From Psychrobium sp051201665 (lineage in GTDB: Bacteria > Pseudomonadota > Gammaproteobacteria > Enterobacterales > Psychrobiaceae): a stretch of 64,000 bases of DNA. The notes beneath the pieces were generated by a model that was not told where the DNA came from, searched no databases, and was given only the letters and a program-made list of their open reading frames with translations. Below are positions 1 through 8,258 of this stretch, one piece after another; the stretch's first letter is position 1; each line of letters begins with the position of its first letter. The stretch spans positions 2,976,001 to 3,040,000 of the forward strand of contig NZ_CP179210.1 in the NCBI RefSeq assembly GCF_051201665.1. Direction: 5' to 3'. The position numbers and the translations under genes are program-made.

Positions 1-495
1 TGCTAAACGAGGTAAAGGGACTATGGGCTGGTATTTTGGATTTAAGCTCCATTTGATAGTGAATCACCTAGGGGAGATTGTTGCAGCGAAAATAACGGCT
101 GCAAACGTGCATGATACTCAACCTGTTGAAGGTATGGCATCAGACCTGCCAGATAAACTCTATGCTGATAAGGGCTACATAAGTAAAGCATTAGAAAGTA
201 ATTTGCTAGAACAAGGAGTCACTTTAGTAACAAATGTGCGAAAAAATATGAAAGCAAAGGTACTGTCTATTTGGGATAGGGCCATGCTATCTAGGCGATT
301 TATTATTGAAACAATCAATGACCAATTGAAAAACATTTCACAAATTGAGCATTCCAGACATAGAAGCATGAATGGCTTAATGTTAAATCTCATTGCTGGG
401 CTTGTGGCTTATTCTCTGAAAGAAAACAAACCACAACTAAATATCACTGACGTTGAGATGAATCAGATCGTCGTTTCTTAAGCCGATCTCAGGTT
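1..495 (+). mobile_element. IS982-family element, right part, cut by the window edge
   Basis: The first 495 bases match the right half of the IS982-family copy near 59.4-60.4 kb (position 1 corresponds to 59923). By eye only two substitutions separate them, at 103 and 124. The similarity stops just after the terminal sequence GCCGATCTCAGGT, which marks the right inverted repeat. The element interrupts an integron integrase gene whose remainder follows at once. The left half lies outside the window. Confidence 0.9.
2..481 (+). CDS. IS982-family transposase, C-terminal part (partial at window edge)
   Basis: The reading frame is open from the window edge to a TAA at 479-481 and encodes about the last 159 residues of an IS982-type DDE transposase. 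It contains the segment WYFGFKLHLI and the second catalytic aspartate region (LYADKGYISK), followed by the C-terminal part that should hold the catalytic glutamate. It is almost identical to the second copy at 59.5-60.4 kb. Whether this copy carries the same N-terminal frameshift as that one cannot be seen here, because its 5' end lies off the window. Confidence 0.85.
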   Translation, partial: AKRGKGTMGWYFGFKLHLIVNHLGEIVAAKITAANVHDTQPVEGMASDLPDKLYADKGYISKALESNLLEQGVTLVTNVRKNMKAKVLSIWDRAMLSRRFIIETINDQLKNISQIEHSRHRSMNGLMLNLIAGLVAYSLKENKPQLNITDVEMNQIVVS

Positions 496-496
496 A

Positions 497-856
497 AATA
501 GGAAATATAACTCTGCGATGAAAGATTTTGGATGGCAATATTTATTCCCGTCAACAACTCGCTGTAATCACCCTATTGATGGTTATATTTGTCGTCATCA
601 TTTGCATCCCACAACGCTATCAAAACAAATTCGCCAGAGTGTTTTAAAAGCTAATATCCCTAAAAAAGTATCTGCTCATACATTTCGTCATAGCTTTGCA
701 ACATCATTATTAATTAATGGGACAGATATTCGAACAGTTCAAACATTACTGGGGCATACAGATTTAAGAACCACTGAAATTTACACTCATGTAGTTGGGC
801 AACGACATGCTGGAACAGTGAGCCCCTTTGATAATATAGCGAATGAACTCACCTGA
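497..856 (+). pseudogene. Integron integrase (IntI-type tyrosine recombinase), C-terminal remnant
   Basis: The frame is open directly from the IS982 end and reads RKY...WQYLFPS, then a long catalytic stretch with HTFRHSFAT, LLGH and the tyrosine context EIYTHV, ending SPFDNIANELT. These are the hallmarks of the C-terminal half of integron integrases: the box II His-x-x-Arg, the second His and the nucleophilic Tyr are all present. The first catalytic Arg and the N-terminal DNA-binding domain are missing. The usual length is about 320 residues and only about 115 remain. The break lies where IntI proteins carry their extra helix domain. The insertion sequence upstream clearly caused the truncation. 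In integrons the attI site and cassette array lie beyond the integrase 5' end, so any array should lie to the left, outside this window. Confidence 0.85.
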
Positions 857-897
857 TATTTATCAATAAAGTGGATATACAGATATATCTCAGACAC

Positions 898-924
898 AAA
901 AAAGGCCACAGAAGTGACCTTTTC
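898..924 (-). terminator. Intrinsic terminator of the sucD remnant
   Basis: On the minus strand a 9-bp stem (AAAGGTCAC paired with GTGGCCTTT, one G-T pair) is followed by a T run. It sits 25 bases downstream of the stop codon of the degenerate sucD 3' copy, just as the true sucD has its own hairpin at 1081-1108. The sequences of the two hairpins differ. Confidence 0.7.
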
Positions 925-940
925 AACAAACTACTTGCTA

Positions 941-1072
941 AGCCTTAGCTTACCAACCAGTTTTCTCTTTTAGTGCAGAACCGATTTGGGCAAGTGAACG
1001 TACAGTTTTAACACCAGCAGCTTCTAATGCTGACCGAAGGTTTTAGTTAGTCAGCATTACCTTTACCACTAT
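941..1072 (-). pseudogene. Degenerate extra copy of the sucD 3' end
   Basis: On the minus strand this segment encodes VRSLAQIGSALKEKTGW and then TAA, the same last 17 residues as the intact sucD that follows. A 55-bp stretch (972-1026) is identical to 1149-1203 in sucD. The last codons differ only at silent positions. Upstream of that the match weakens and is out of frame, with a recognisable piece at 1051-1070. The fragment has no start and cannot be expressed as a protein. It looks like the scar of a partial duplication, or of an insertion that brought its own sucD tail, beside the integron remnant. Confidence 0.75.
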
Positions 1073-1080
1073 CCAAAAAC

Positions 1081-1108
1081 AAAAAAGGCTGCACAAGGCA
1101 GCCTTTTC
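1081..1108 (-). terminator. Terminator of the suc operon
   Basis: On the minus strand the stem AAAGGCTGC/GCAGCCTTT with a short loop is followed by six T residues. It lies about 20 bases after the sucD stop codon. Confidence 0.85.
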
Positions 1109-1126
1109 ACAATCAAAAACTAGTAA

Positions 1127-1999
1127 TTACCAACCAGTCTTTTCTTTAAGTGCAGAACCGATTTGGGCAAGTGAACGTACAGTTTTAACACCAGCAGCTT
1201 CTAGAGCAGCAAATTTCTCATCAGCAGTACCTTTACCACCAGCGATGATTGCGCCAGCGTGACCCATACGCTTACCTTCTGGTGCAGTAACACCAGCAAT
1301 GTAAGATACTACAGGCTTAGATACGTTTGCTTTGATGTATTCAGCAGCTTCTTCTTCAGCAGTACCGCCGATCTCACCGATCATAACGATAGCTTCAGTT
1401 TGCTCATCTTTCTCGAACATTTCTAGAACGTCGATGAAGTTAGTACCTGGGATTGGGTCACCACCGATACCAACACAAGTAGACTGACCAAAACCAGCAT
1501 CTGTAGTTTGCTTAACAGCTTCGTAAGTTAATGTACCTGAACGAGATACGATACCTACTTTACCTGGTAAGTGGATGTGACCTGGCATGATACCAATCTT
1601 AGTTTCGCCTGGCGTGATAACACCTGGACAGTTAGGACCGATCATGCGAACGCCAGTTTGCTCAAGCTTAACTTTAACGTCAACCATGTCTAAAGTTGGG
1701 ATACCTTCAGTGATAGTAACGATTAGTTCGATGCCAGCATCGATAGCTTCTAAGATAGCGTCTTTACAGAATGGAGCTGGTACGTAGATAACAGTAGCCG
1801 TTGCGCCAGTAGCTTCTACTGCTTCACGAACTGTGTTAAATACTGGAAGACCAAGATGCGTTTGACCGCCTTTACCTGGGCTTACGCCACCTACCATTTG
1901 TGTACCGTACTCAAGAGCTTGCTCAGAGTGGAAAGTACCTTGACCACCAGTGAAACCTTGACAGATTACTTTAGTATCTTTGTTAATTAATACAGACAT
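1127..1999 (-). CDS. sucD: Succinyl-CoA synthetase (ADP/GDP-forming), alpha subunit
   Basis: This 290-residue protein forms, with SucC, the enzyme that converts succinyl-CoA to succinate with substrate-level phosphorylation in the TCA cycle. The N-terminal CoA-binding Rossmann domain begins with the conserved TKVICQGFTGGQGTFH segment. The phosphorylated active-site histidine lies in GHAGAIIAGGKGTA near residue 247. Length equals the usual 289-290 residues. The ATG overlaps the sucC stop codon (TAATG), so the two are translationally coupled. It is the last gene of the block; a hairpin follows at 1081-1108. A broken second copy of its 3' end lies downstream. Confidence 0.97.
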   Translation of the reverse strand: MSVLINKDTKVICQGFTGGQGTFHSEQALEYGTQMVGGVSPGKGGQTHLGLPVFNTVREAVEATGATATVIYVPAPFCKDAILEAIDAGIELIVTITEGIPTLDMVDVKVKLEQTGVRMIGPNCPGVITPGETKIGIMPGHIHLPGKVGIVSRSGTLTYEAVKQTTDAGFGQSTCVGIGGDPIPGTNFIDVLEMFEKDEQTEAIVMIGEIGGTAEEEAAEYIKANVSKPVVSYIAGVTAPEGKRMGHAGAIIAGGKGTADEKFAALEAAGVKTVRSLAQIGSALKEKTGW

Positions 2000-3165
2000 T
2001 ATTTGCCCTCCGCAGCTGCAACAACTTTCTCTGCTGCATCAGTTAATGACTCAGCTGCAATTACTGCAACGTCTGAATTTTTAAGAACTTCACGACCCGC
2101 TTCTGCGTTAGTACCTTCTAAACGTACAACTACAGGTACTTTAACGCCAACTTCTTTAACTGCACCGATGATGCCTTCAGCAATCATGTCACAACGTACG
2201 ATACCGCCGAAGATGTTTACTAGAACAGCTTTAACGTTGTCGTCAGATAGGATGATTTTGAATGCTTCAGATACACGTTCTTTAGTCGCGCCGCCGCCAA
2301 CATCTAGAAAGTTAGCAGGCTTGCCGCCATGTAGGTTTACGATATCCATCGTACCCATTGCTAGGCCAGCACCGTTAACCATACAGCCAACGTTTCCGTC
2401 TAGTGCAACGTAGTTAAGTTCCCACTGTGCTGCATGTGCTTCACGCTCATCTTCTTGAGATGGATCGTGCATTTCACGGATTTTTGGTTGACGGTAAAGT
2501 GCATTACCATCGATGCCGATTTTGCCATCTAGACAGTGAAGGTTACCTTCGTCTGTGATTACTAGAGGGTTGATTTCTAGTAGTGCGAAATCGAAATCGT
2601 TGAACATTTTACCAAGACCCATGAAGATCTTAACAAATTGCTTCATTTGTACTGGGTTTAGACCCAATTTGAAGCCAAGTTCACGACCTTGGTATGCTTG
2701 TGGGCCAACTAGTGGATCGATTTCGGCTTTGTGAATTAACTCTGGAGTTTCTTCAGCAACAGTTTCGATTTCAACACCACCTTCAGTAGATGCCATGAAT
2801 ACTACTTTACGTGTACCACGGTCTACAACAGCGCCAAGGTATAATTCGTTAGCGATATCAGTACAGCTTTCTACTAAGATTTTAGCAACTGGCTGACCGT
2901 TTTCATCTGTTTGATAAGTAACTAAGTTTTTGCCTAACCAATGTTGTGCAAAGTCTTTGATTTCTTCTTTAGATTTTACTAGCTTAACACCGCCAGCTTT
3001 ACCACGGCCACCGGCATGTACTTGAGTTTTAACAACCCACATGTCTCCGCCAATTTTGTCAGCAGCTTCAGCAGCTTCTTGAGGGGTGTCACATGCGAAC
3101 CCTTCAGATACTGGTAAACCATATTCTGCGAATAATTGTTTCGCTTGATACTCATGCAAATTCAT
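1999..3165 (-). CDS. sucC: Succinyl-CoA synthetase, beta subunit
   Basis: The 388-residue protein carries the ATP-grasp nucleotide-binding domain at the N terminus (MNLHEYQAKQLFAEYGLPV, then the glycine-rich HAGGRGKAGGVKLV) and the CoA-ligase domain at the C terminus (GGATKERVSEAFKIIL, VNIFGGIVRCD). It matches the length of the E. coli protein (388). It pairs with SucD to make the cytoplasmic heterotetramer. It is separated from sucB by about 100 bases that contain an apparent terminator hairpin, so sucCD may be expressed at a lower level than sucAB or from its own start. Confidence 0.97.
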   Translation of the reverse strand: MNLHEYQAKQLFAEYGLPVSEGFACDTPQEAAEAADKIGGDMWVVKTQVHAGGRGKAGGVKLVKSKEEIKDFAQHWLGKNLVTYQTDENGQPVAKILVESCTDIANELYLGAVVDRGTRKVVFMASTEGGVEIETVAEETPELIHKAEIDPLVGPQAYQGRELGFKLGLNPVQMKQFVKIFMGLGKMFNDFDFALLEINPLVITDEGNLHCLDGKIGIDGNALYRQPKIREMHDPSQEDEREAHAAQWELNYVALDGNVGCMVNGAGLAMGTMDIVNLHGGKPANFLDVGGGATKERVSEAFKIILSDDNVKAVLVNIFGGIVRCDMIAEGIIGAVKEVGVKVPVVVRLEGTNAEAGREVLKNSDVAVIAAESLTDAAEKVVAAAEGK

Positions 3166-3187
3166 GATGATTTTCCGTCACGTTAGT

Positions 3188-3222
3188 TAAAAAAAGTTGC
3201 CAGCCTTTTGCTGGCAACCCTC
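3188..3222 (-). terminator. Hairpin with T run between sucB and sucC
   Basis: On the minus strand a perfect 9-bp stem (GTTGCCAGC/GCTGGCAAC, loop AAAAG) is followed directly by seven T residues. It meets the description of an intrinsic terminator or attenuator in the middle of the sucABCD cluster. There is no other gene on this strand in the gap. Confidence 0.75.
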
Positions 3223-3265
3223 ATAGTGTTTTACAACACCAATTTAAAAAATTTTCTACTCTTGA

Positions 3266-4465
3266 TTAAACATCAAGTAGTAAACGAGTTGGATCTTCTA
3301 GTAGCTCTTTAATAGTTACTAGGAAACCAACACTACCTTTACCATCAACGATACGGTGATCGTAAGACAGAGCAAGGTACATCATTGGTAAAATTTCTAC
3401 TTTACCGTCAACCGCCATTGGACGATCTTGGATTTTGTGCATTCCCAAGATAGCGCTTTGTGGCAAGTTAATGATTGGCGTAGAAATTAATGAACCGAAT
3501 ACACCGCCGTTTGTTACGGTGAAGTTACCACCAGTCATTTCGTCAACCGTTAGTTTACCGTCACGACCTTTGATGGCTAATTCGCGAATTTTCTTCTCGA
3601 TGTCGCTCATGCTCATTTGGTCAGTGTCGCGTAATACTGGAGTTACTAGGCCACGTGGCGTAGAAACAGCAATACTTACGTCGAAGAAGTTATGGTAAAC
3701 CAAGTCATCACCGTCAATAGACGCGTTGATTTCAGGGAAACGTTTTAAGGCTTCTGTTACTGCTTTCACGTAGAAAGACATGAAACCTAAACGACAACCA
3801 TGACGCTCTTCAAATACATCTTTGTATTGCTTGCGAAGATCCATGATTGGCTTCATGTTGATTTCGTTAAACGTTGTCAACATTGCGGTGTCGTTAGTCG
3901 CTTGTAATAAGCGCTTAGCGATAGTTTTACGTAAGCGTGTCATAGGAACACGTTTTTGGTCACGTGCGCCAATCGCTGGTGCTGGTGCAGCCGCTGCTGG
4001 AGCTGCCGCTGGAGCCGCTGCGCCACCTTTGATGTGCTTCTCAACGTCTTCTTTGGTTAAACGACCACCAACACCAGTGCCTTTGATGCTGTCGCTGTTT
4101 AAGTTGTGCTCAGACAGTAGACGACGTACAGATGGGCTCAATGCATCAGAAGATTCGTCAGTTGATTCTGCCGCTGCTGTTGGTGCAGGAGCTGCGTCAT
4201 CCTTTTTCACTTCTTCGCCAGCGGCTGCGCCTTCTTTAATGATTGCAATTACTTGCTCACCAAGAACCGTTGCACCTTCGTCTTCACGAATTTCAACAAC
4301 AACACCATCAACCGGTGATGGTACTTCTAAAACAACTTTATCTGTTTCAATGTCAACTAGGTTGTCATCACGTGAAACACTATCGCCCACGCTTACATGC
4401 CAAGTCGCTACAGCAGCATCTGCTACTGATTCTGGTAATACAGGAACTTTAATTTCGACAGTCAT
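3266..4465 (-). CDS. sucB: 2-oxoglutarate dehydrogenase E2, dihydrolipoamide succinyltransferase
   Basis: The 399-residue protein is the core of the 2-oxoglutarate dehydrogenase complex and transfers the succinyl group from lipoamide to CoA. An N-terminal lipoyl domain carries the modified lysine in ETDKVVLEVPSP (about residue 43). An Ala/Pro-rich linker follows, then the peripheral subunit-binding domain (SPSVRRLLSEHN) at about 110-145, a second Ala/Pro linker, and the catalytic domain with the active-site SYDHRIVDG near the C terminus. The length is normal. A Shine-Dalgarno AAGGGA stands before the ATG, 19 bases after the sucA stop, so the two are co-transcribed. Confidence 0.97.
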   Translation of the reverse strand: MTVEIKVPVLPESVADAAVATWHVSVGDSVSRDDNLVDIETDKVVLEVPSPVDGVVVEIREDEGATVLGEQVIAIIKEGAAAGEEVKKDDAAPAPTAAAESTDESSDALSPSVRRLLSEHNLNSDSIKGTGVGGRLTKEDVEKHIKGGAAAPAAAPAAAAPAPAIGARDQKRVPMTRLRKTIAKRLLQATNDTAMLTTFNEINMKPIMDLRKQYKDVFEERHGCRLGFMSFYVKAVTEALKRFPEINASIDGDDLVYHNFFDVSIAVSTPRGLVTPVLRDTDQMSMSDIEKKIRELAIKGRDGKLTVDEMTGGNFTVTNGGVFGSLISTPIINLPQSAILGMHKIQDRPMAVDGKVEILPMMYLALSYDHRIVDGKGSVGFLVTIKELLEDPTRLLLDV

Positions 4466-4483
4466 CGACTTTTCCCTTAATAA

Positions 4484-7297
4484 TTATTTAATAATAAGCG
4501 CAGCATCAATTAAATCTTGCTGTTGCTGTTTATGCATTGCTGGATAACCACACGCTGGGGCAGCTGACGCAGCACGACCTGCATAAGTCAGATTTGCACC
4601 TTTTGGAATTGCAGACCAGAAATGATGCTGGCTACAGTACCATGCGCCTTGGTTTTGCGGCTCTTCTTGACACCAAACAAAATCAGTAACGTGGCTATAT
4701 TGTTCCAATAGTTTCTCAACTTCATCGTGTGGGAACGGGTAAAGTTGTTCAACACGAATAATAGCGATGTTATCAAGCTTGTCTTCACGACGTTTTTGCA
4801 ATAGTTCGTAGTAAACTTTACCACTACAAAATACAACGCGCTGAACTTTGCTTGCATCGATTTCGTCGATTTCGCCAATCACGTTTTGGAACGTTCCATG
4901 TGCAAGTTCTTCAAGTGAAGAAACACATAATGGATGACGTAATAGTGACTTAGGCGTCATTACCACTAATGGACGACGCATTGGGCGAACCACTTGGCGA
5001 CGAAGCATATGATAAATTTGCGCTGGCGTTGAAGGTACAACAACTTGCATATTATGGTCGGCACAAAGCTGTAAGAAACGCTCTAAACGTGCAGATGAAT
5101 GCTCAGGGCCTTGGCCTTCATAGCCGTGTGGTAAGAGCATTGTTAGACCACATAAACGGCCCCATTTTTGCTCACCCGACGAAATGAATTGATCAAATAC
5201 TACTTGGGCACAGTTAGCGAAATCGCCAAATTGTGCTTCCCAGATATTTAAACCAGCAGGCTCTGCTGTTGTATAACCATATTCGAATGCAACCACTGAG
5301 TTTTCTGATAATACCGAATCAAATAGACGGAATTTACCTTGGTCTTCAGAGATGTTCTTTAGTGGAACGTAGGTTGATGCATCATTTTGGTTATGCAATA
5401 CAGCATGACGATGGAAGAATGTGCCACGACCACTATCTTGACCGATAATACGAACGTTCGCTTTATCGTTTACGATAGACGCGTAAGCAAGGTTTTCTGC
5501 AAAACCCCAATCAACTGGCTTGTCGCCATTAGCCATAGTGACACGATCGTTGTAAATTTTAGCAACGCGTGACTGTAACTTATGATCTTCTGGGTATTCA
5601 CACATTTTGTGTGCCAATACTTTAATCGTATCTAACGGTAAAGTATTGTCGTAAGGAATATCCCAATCGTGACCTACATAAGGAGACCAATCGGTCGAAT
5701 GCAATGTCATTGGACGCCATTCGTCAACCACACAATCTCCGTGATCTAAACGGTCACGATAATCGTTAATCATGCTCGAGATATCACCTTGCTCTACTAA
5801 GCTTTGACCTAATAGTTTGTCGGCATAAATCTTACGTGGGGTTGGATGACGTTTGATTTTTTGATACATCAATGGCTGAGTTGCGTTTGGCTCATCGGCT
5901 TCGTTGTGACCGTGACGACGGTAACATACTAAGTCGATAACCACATCGCGACCAAACTTATTACGGTAATCAACCGCAATACGAGAAACAAAAGCAACCG
6001 CTTCTGGATCGTCGCCATTAACGTGGAAAATTGGTGCCTGAACCATTTTCGCAATATCCGTACAATACATCGTAGAACGTGTATCTTCTGGATTGTTTGT
6101 TGTGAAACCAACTTGGTTATTTACAACGATGCGAATGGTACCGCCTACTTTAAATGCACGCGCTTGCGACATATTAAAGGTTTCTTGTACAACACCTTGA
6201 CCAGCAATCGCGCTATCACCGTGAATGGTAATTGGCATTACTAAGCTGCCATCTTTACACTCAAGACGATCTTGACGAGCACGTACACTACCAATAACTA
6301 CTGGGTTTACGATTTCTAAGTGAGATGGGTTAAAGGCCATGGCCACGTGAAGCGCGCCATGTGGTGTTTCGAAATCAGATGAGAAACCTTGGTGATATTT
6401 AACGTCACCCGAGCCATTCATTTCGTCGTGGTTACCAGCAAATTCATCAAATAATTCTGATGGTTTTTTACCAAGTAGATTAACCAGTACGTTTAGACGA
6501 CCACGGTGAGCCATGCCAAGTACGATTTCTTTCGCGCCATGTTCACCGGCTTTATAAAGCACTTCGCGAAGCATAGGAATAAGTGCGCCACCGCCCTCTA
6601 ATGAGAAACGTTTTGCACCAGGGAATTTAGCACCAACGTATTTTTCAATACCTTCGGCACAGGTTAACCCTGAAAGTAAGCGTAGTTTTTCTTCTTTTGA
6701 ATAATCTGGCGTACTTTGCACTGACTCAAGCTGTTGTTGAATCCAACGTTTTTCTTCTGTGTCGGTAATGTGCATGTATTCTGCACCTACGCTACCACAG
6801 TACGTTTGTTCTAACGCTTTGTGCAAGTCTTTGAGTTTCATAGAATCTTTGCTTACCGCAAATGATCCCACGTTAAACTCAGTGTCCATATCATCTTTAT
6901 CCAGATTGTGAAATGCTGGATTAAGCTCTGCCACTTTGTCACGTTCCCATAATCCTAATGGATCAAGGTTTGCGTGCTGATGACCGCGAAAGCGGTAGGC
7001 GTTGATCATTTGCAGTACTTTTACTTGCTTAGAAGCAGTCTGCGGATCGATTTCGCTTGCACCACCACCACGGATCTCTTTGGCAGCGCGACGGAAATAA
7101 TCGCGGATTTGAGTATGATTTACTTCTTCAACGCCATCAGTTTCACTGCGTGGTAACTGTTCGAACACAGCACGCCACTCATCAGAAACTAATGTTGCAT
7201 CTTCAAGAAATGCTTCATACAAGTCTTCTATATAGCCCGCATTAGCACCAGCTAGGTGTGACGATTCAAGCCACTCCTTCATTATGCCTTCATGCAT
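4484..7297 (-). CDS. sucA: 2-oxoglutarate dehydrogenase E1 component
   Basis: This thiamine-diphosphate enzyme of 937 residues decarboxylates 2-oxoglutarate and loads the succinyl group on SucB. The N-terminal E2-binding segment (WLESSHLAGANAGYIEDLYE) is present. The ThDP motif is visible as GDSAIAGQG followed about 30 residues later by NNQVGF. The catalytic histidine region MAHRGRLNVL and the C-terminal transketolase-like part (EFGYTTAEP-type segment, LLPHGYEGQGPEHSS) are intact. Length agrees with the family (about 930-940). The first ATG is preceded by AAGGGC; a second ATG five codons downstream is possible. A 240-base gap with a hairpin separates it from sdhB. Confidence 0.97.
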   Translation of the reverse strand: MHEGIMKEWLESSHLAGANAGYIEDLYEAFLEDATLVSDEWRAVFEQLPRSETDGVEEVNHTQIRDYFRRAAKEIRGGGASEIDPQTASKQVKVLQMINAYRFRGHQHANLDPLGLWERDKVAELNPAFHNLDKDDMDTEFNVGSFAVSKDSMKLKDLHKALEQTYCGSVGAEYMHITDTEEKRWIQQQLESVQSTPDYSKEEKLRLLSGLTCAEGIEKYVGAKFPGAKRFSLEGGGALIPMLREVLYKAGEHGAKEIVLGMAHRGRLNVLVNLLGKKPSELFDEFAGNHDEMNGSGDVKYHQGFSSDFETPHGALHVAMAFNPSHLEIVNPVVIGSVRARQDRLECKDGSLVMPITIHGDSAIAGQGVVQETFNMSQARAFKVGGTIRIVVNNQVGFTTNNPEDTRSTMYCTDIAKMVQAPIFHVNGDDPEAVAFVSRIAVDYRNKFGRDVVIDLVCYRRHGHNEADEPNATQPLMYQKIKRHPTPRKIYADKLLGQSLVEQGDISSMINDYRDRLDHGDCVVDEWRPMTLHSTDWSPYVGHDWDIPYDNTLPLDTIKVLAHKMCEYPEDHKLQSRVAKIYNDRVTMANGDKPVDWGFAENLAYASIVNDKANVRIIGQDSGRGTFFHRHAVLHNQNDASTYVPLKNISEDQGKFRLFDSVLSENSVVAFEYGYTTAEPAGLNIWEAQFGDFANCAQVVFDQFISSGEQKWGRLCGLTMLLPHGYEGQGPEHSSARLERFLQLCADHNMQVVVPSTPAQIYHMLRRQVVRPMRRPLVVMTPKSLLRHPLCVSSLEELAHGTFQNVIGEIDEIDASKVQRVVFCSGKVYYELLQKRREDKLDNIAIIRVEQLYPFPHDEVEKLLEQYSHVTDFVWCQEEPQNQGAWYCSQHHFWSAIPKGANLTYAGRAASAAPACGYPAMHKQQQQDLIDAALIIK

Positions 7298-7458
7298 TTT
7301 TTGCCCTTTTTAGTTTCACCAATCAATTAAAAATAGATTGGTCTAAGCCAAACGCTACAATAAACTTAAAAACAACCGCTAGATGATAAATAACACTCAA
7401 TCGAGAATACTTATTATTTAACGAAAACTTAATCAAAAGTTTTAAATGTTTCTAACGC

Positions 7459-7498
7459 AAAAATAGCCATATCCTCCATTGAGCATACGGCTATTTAA
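7459..7498 (-). terminator. Possible terminator between sdhB and sucA
   Basis: On the minus strand AAATAGCC and GGCTATTTTT form an 8-bp stem around a long loop of about 20 bases in the sdhB-sucA gap. The long loop weakens the case. It could separate sdhCDAB from sucABCD transcripts or only lower readthrough. Confidence 0.5.
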
Positions 7499-7537
7499 TT
7501 CTTATTCTTTTATTAACCTAAGGTCAATATCCATTCA

Positions 7538-8248
7538 TTATACCGCGCGGTTTAACAACATAGATTTAATATGACCAATGGCTTTTGTTGGGTTTAATCC
7601 TTTTGGACAAACACTAACGCAGTTCATGATACCGTGACAACGGAATACACTAAATGCATCATCCAACTCGCCCAAACGCTCATCAGTAGCCGTATCACGG
7701 CTATCAATGATGAAACGGTAAGCGTGTAATAAACCAGCAGGACCGATGAACTTATCAGGGTTCCACCAGAATGACGGACAAGATGTTGAACAACAAGCAC
7801 ATAAAATACACTCGTATAAGCCATCTAGCTTGTCACGTTCTTCAATAGTTTGCAGATGTTCACGTGCTGGTTGCACTTTACCATCGTTAATTAGATATGG
7901 TTTGATCTTCTCGTATTGAGTGTAGAACTGGCTCATATCAATAATTAAGTCACGTACAACCGGTAAACCAGGTAATGGACGTAAAACAACTTTACTGCCT
8001 TTAAGGGCTGATAATGGCGTAATACATGCGAGGCCATTTTTACCATTCATGTTTACACCGTCACTACCACAAACACCTTCGCGACATGAACGACGGAATG
8101 ATAACGTTGGATCTTGTTCTTTCAACAAGATAAGCGCATCAAGAACCATCATGTCAGAGCCTTCTTCTATCTCTAACGTGTAATCTTTCATGTACGGTTT
8201 CGCATCAACATCTGGATTGTAGCGATAAATTGAGAATACTTTTTTCAT
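7538..8248 (-). CDS. sdhB: Succinate dehydrogenase iron-sulfur subunit
   Basis: SdhB carries electrons from the flavin of SdhA to ubiquinone at the inner membrane. Three cysteine clusters are visible: CREGVCGSDG for the 2Fe-2S centre, CILCACCSTSCP for the 4Fe-4S centre and CHGIMNCVSVCPKGL for the 3Fe-4S centre. I place the start at 8248 (MKKVFSIYRYNPD), behind a clear AAGGAGAGA, which gives 236 residues as in E. coli (238). A longer frame reaching 8320 would overlap sdhA and has no such site. It follows sdhA by 10 bases. Confidence 0.96.
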   Translation of the reverse strand: MKKVFSIYRYNPDVDAKPYMKDYTLEIEEGSDMMVLDALILLKEQDPTLSFRRSCREGVCGSDGVNMNGKNGLACITPLSALKGSKVVLRPLPGLPVVRDLIIDMSQFYTQYEKIKPYLINDGKVQPAREHLQTIEERDKLDGLYECILCACCSTSCPSFWWNPDKFIGPAGLLHAYRFIIDSRDTATDERLGELDDAFSVFRCHGIMNCVSVCPKGLNPTKAIGHIKSMLLNRAV

Positions 8249-8258
8249 CACTCTCTCC

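Noticed and set aside
2003..2413. Plus-strand open frame of 136 codons across sucC
   Set aside because: It is the reverse of a well-identified gene, with no family features and no ribosome-binding site.
3822..4547. Long plus-strand open frame of 241 codons across sucB
   Set aside because: It is antisense to the sucB linker region; the low-complexity Ala/Pro coding explains the open frame.
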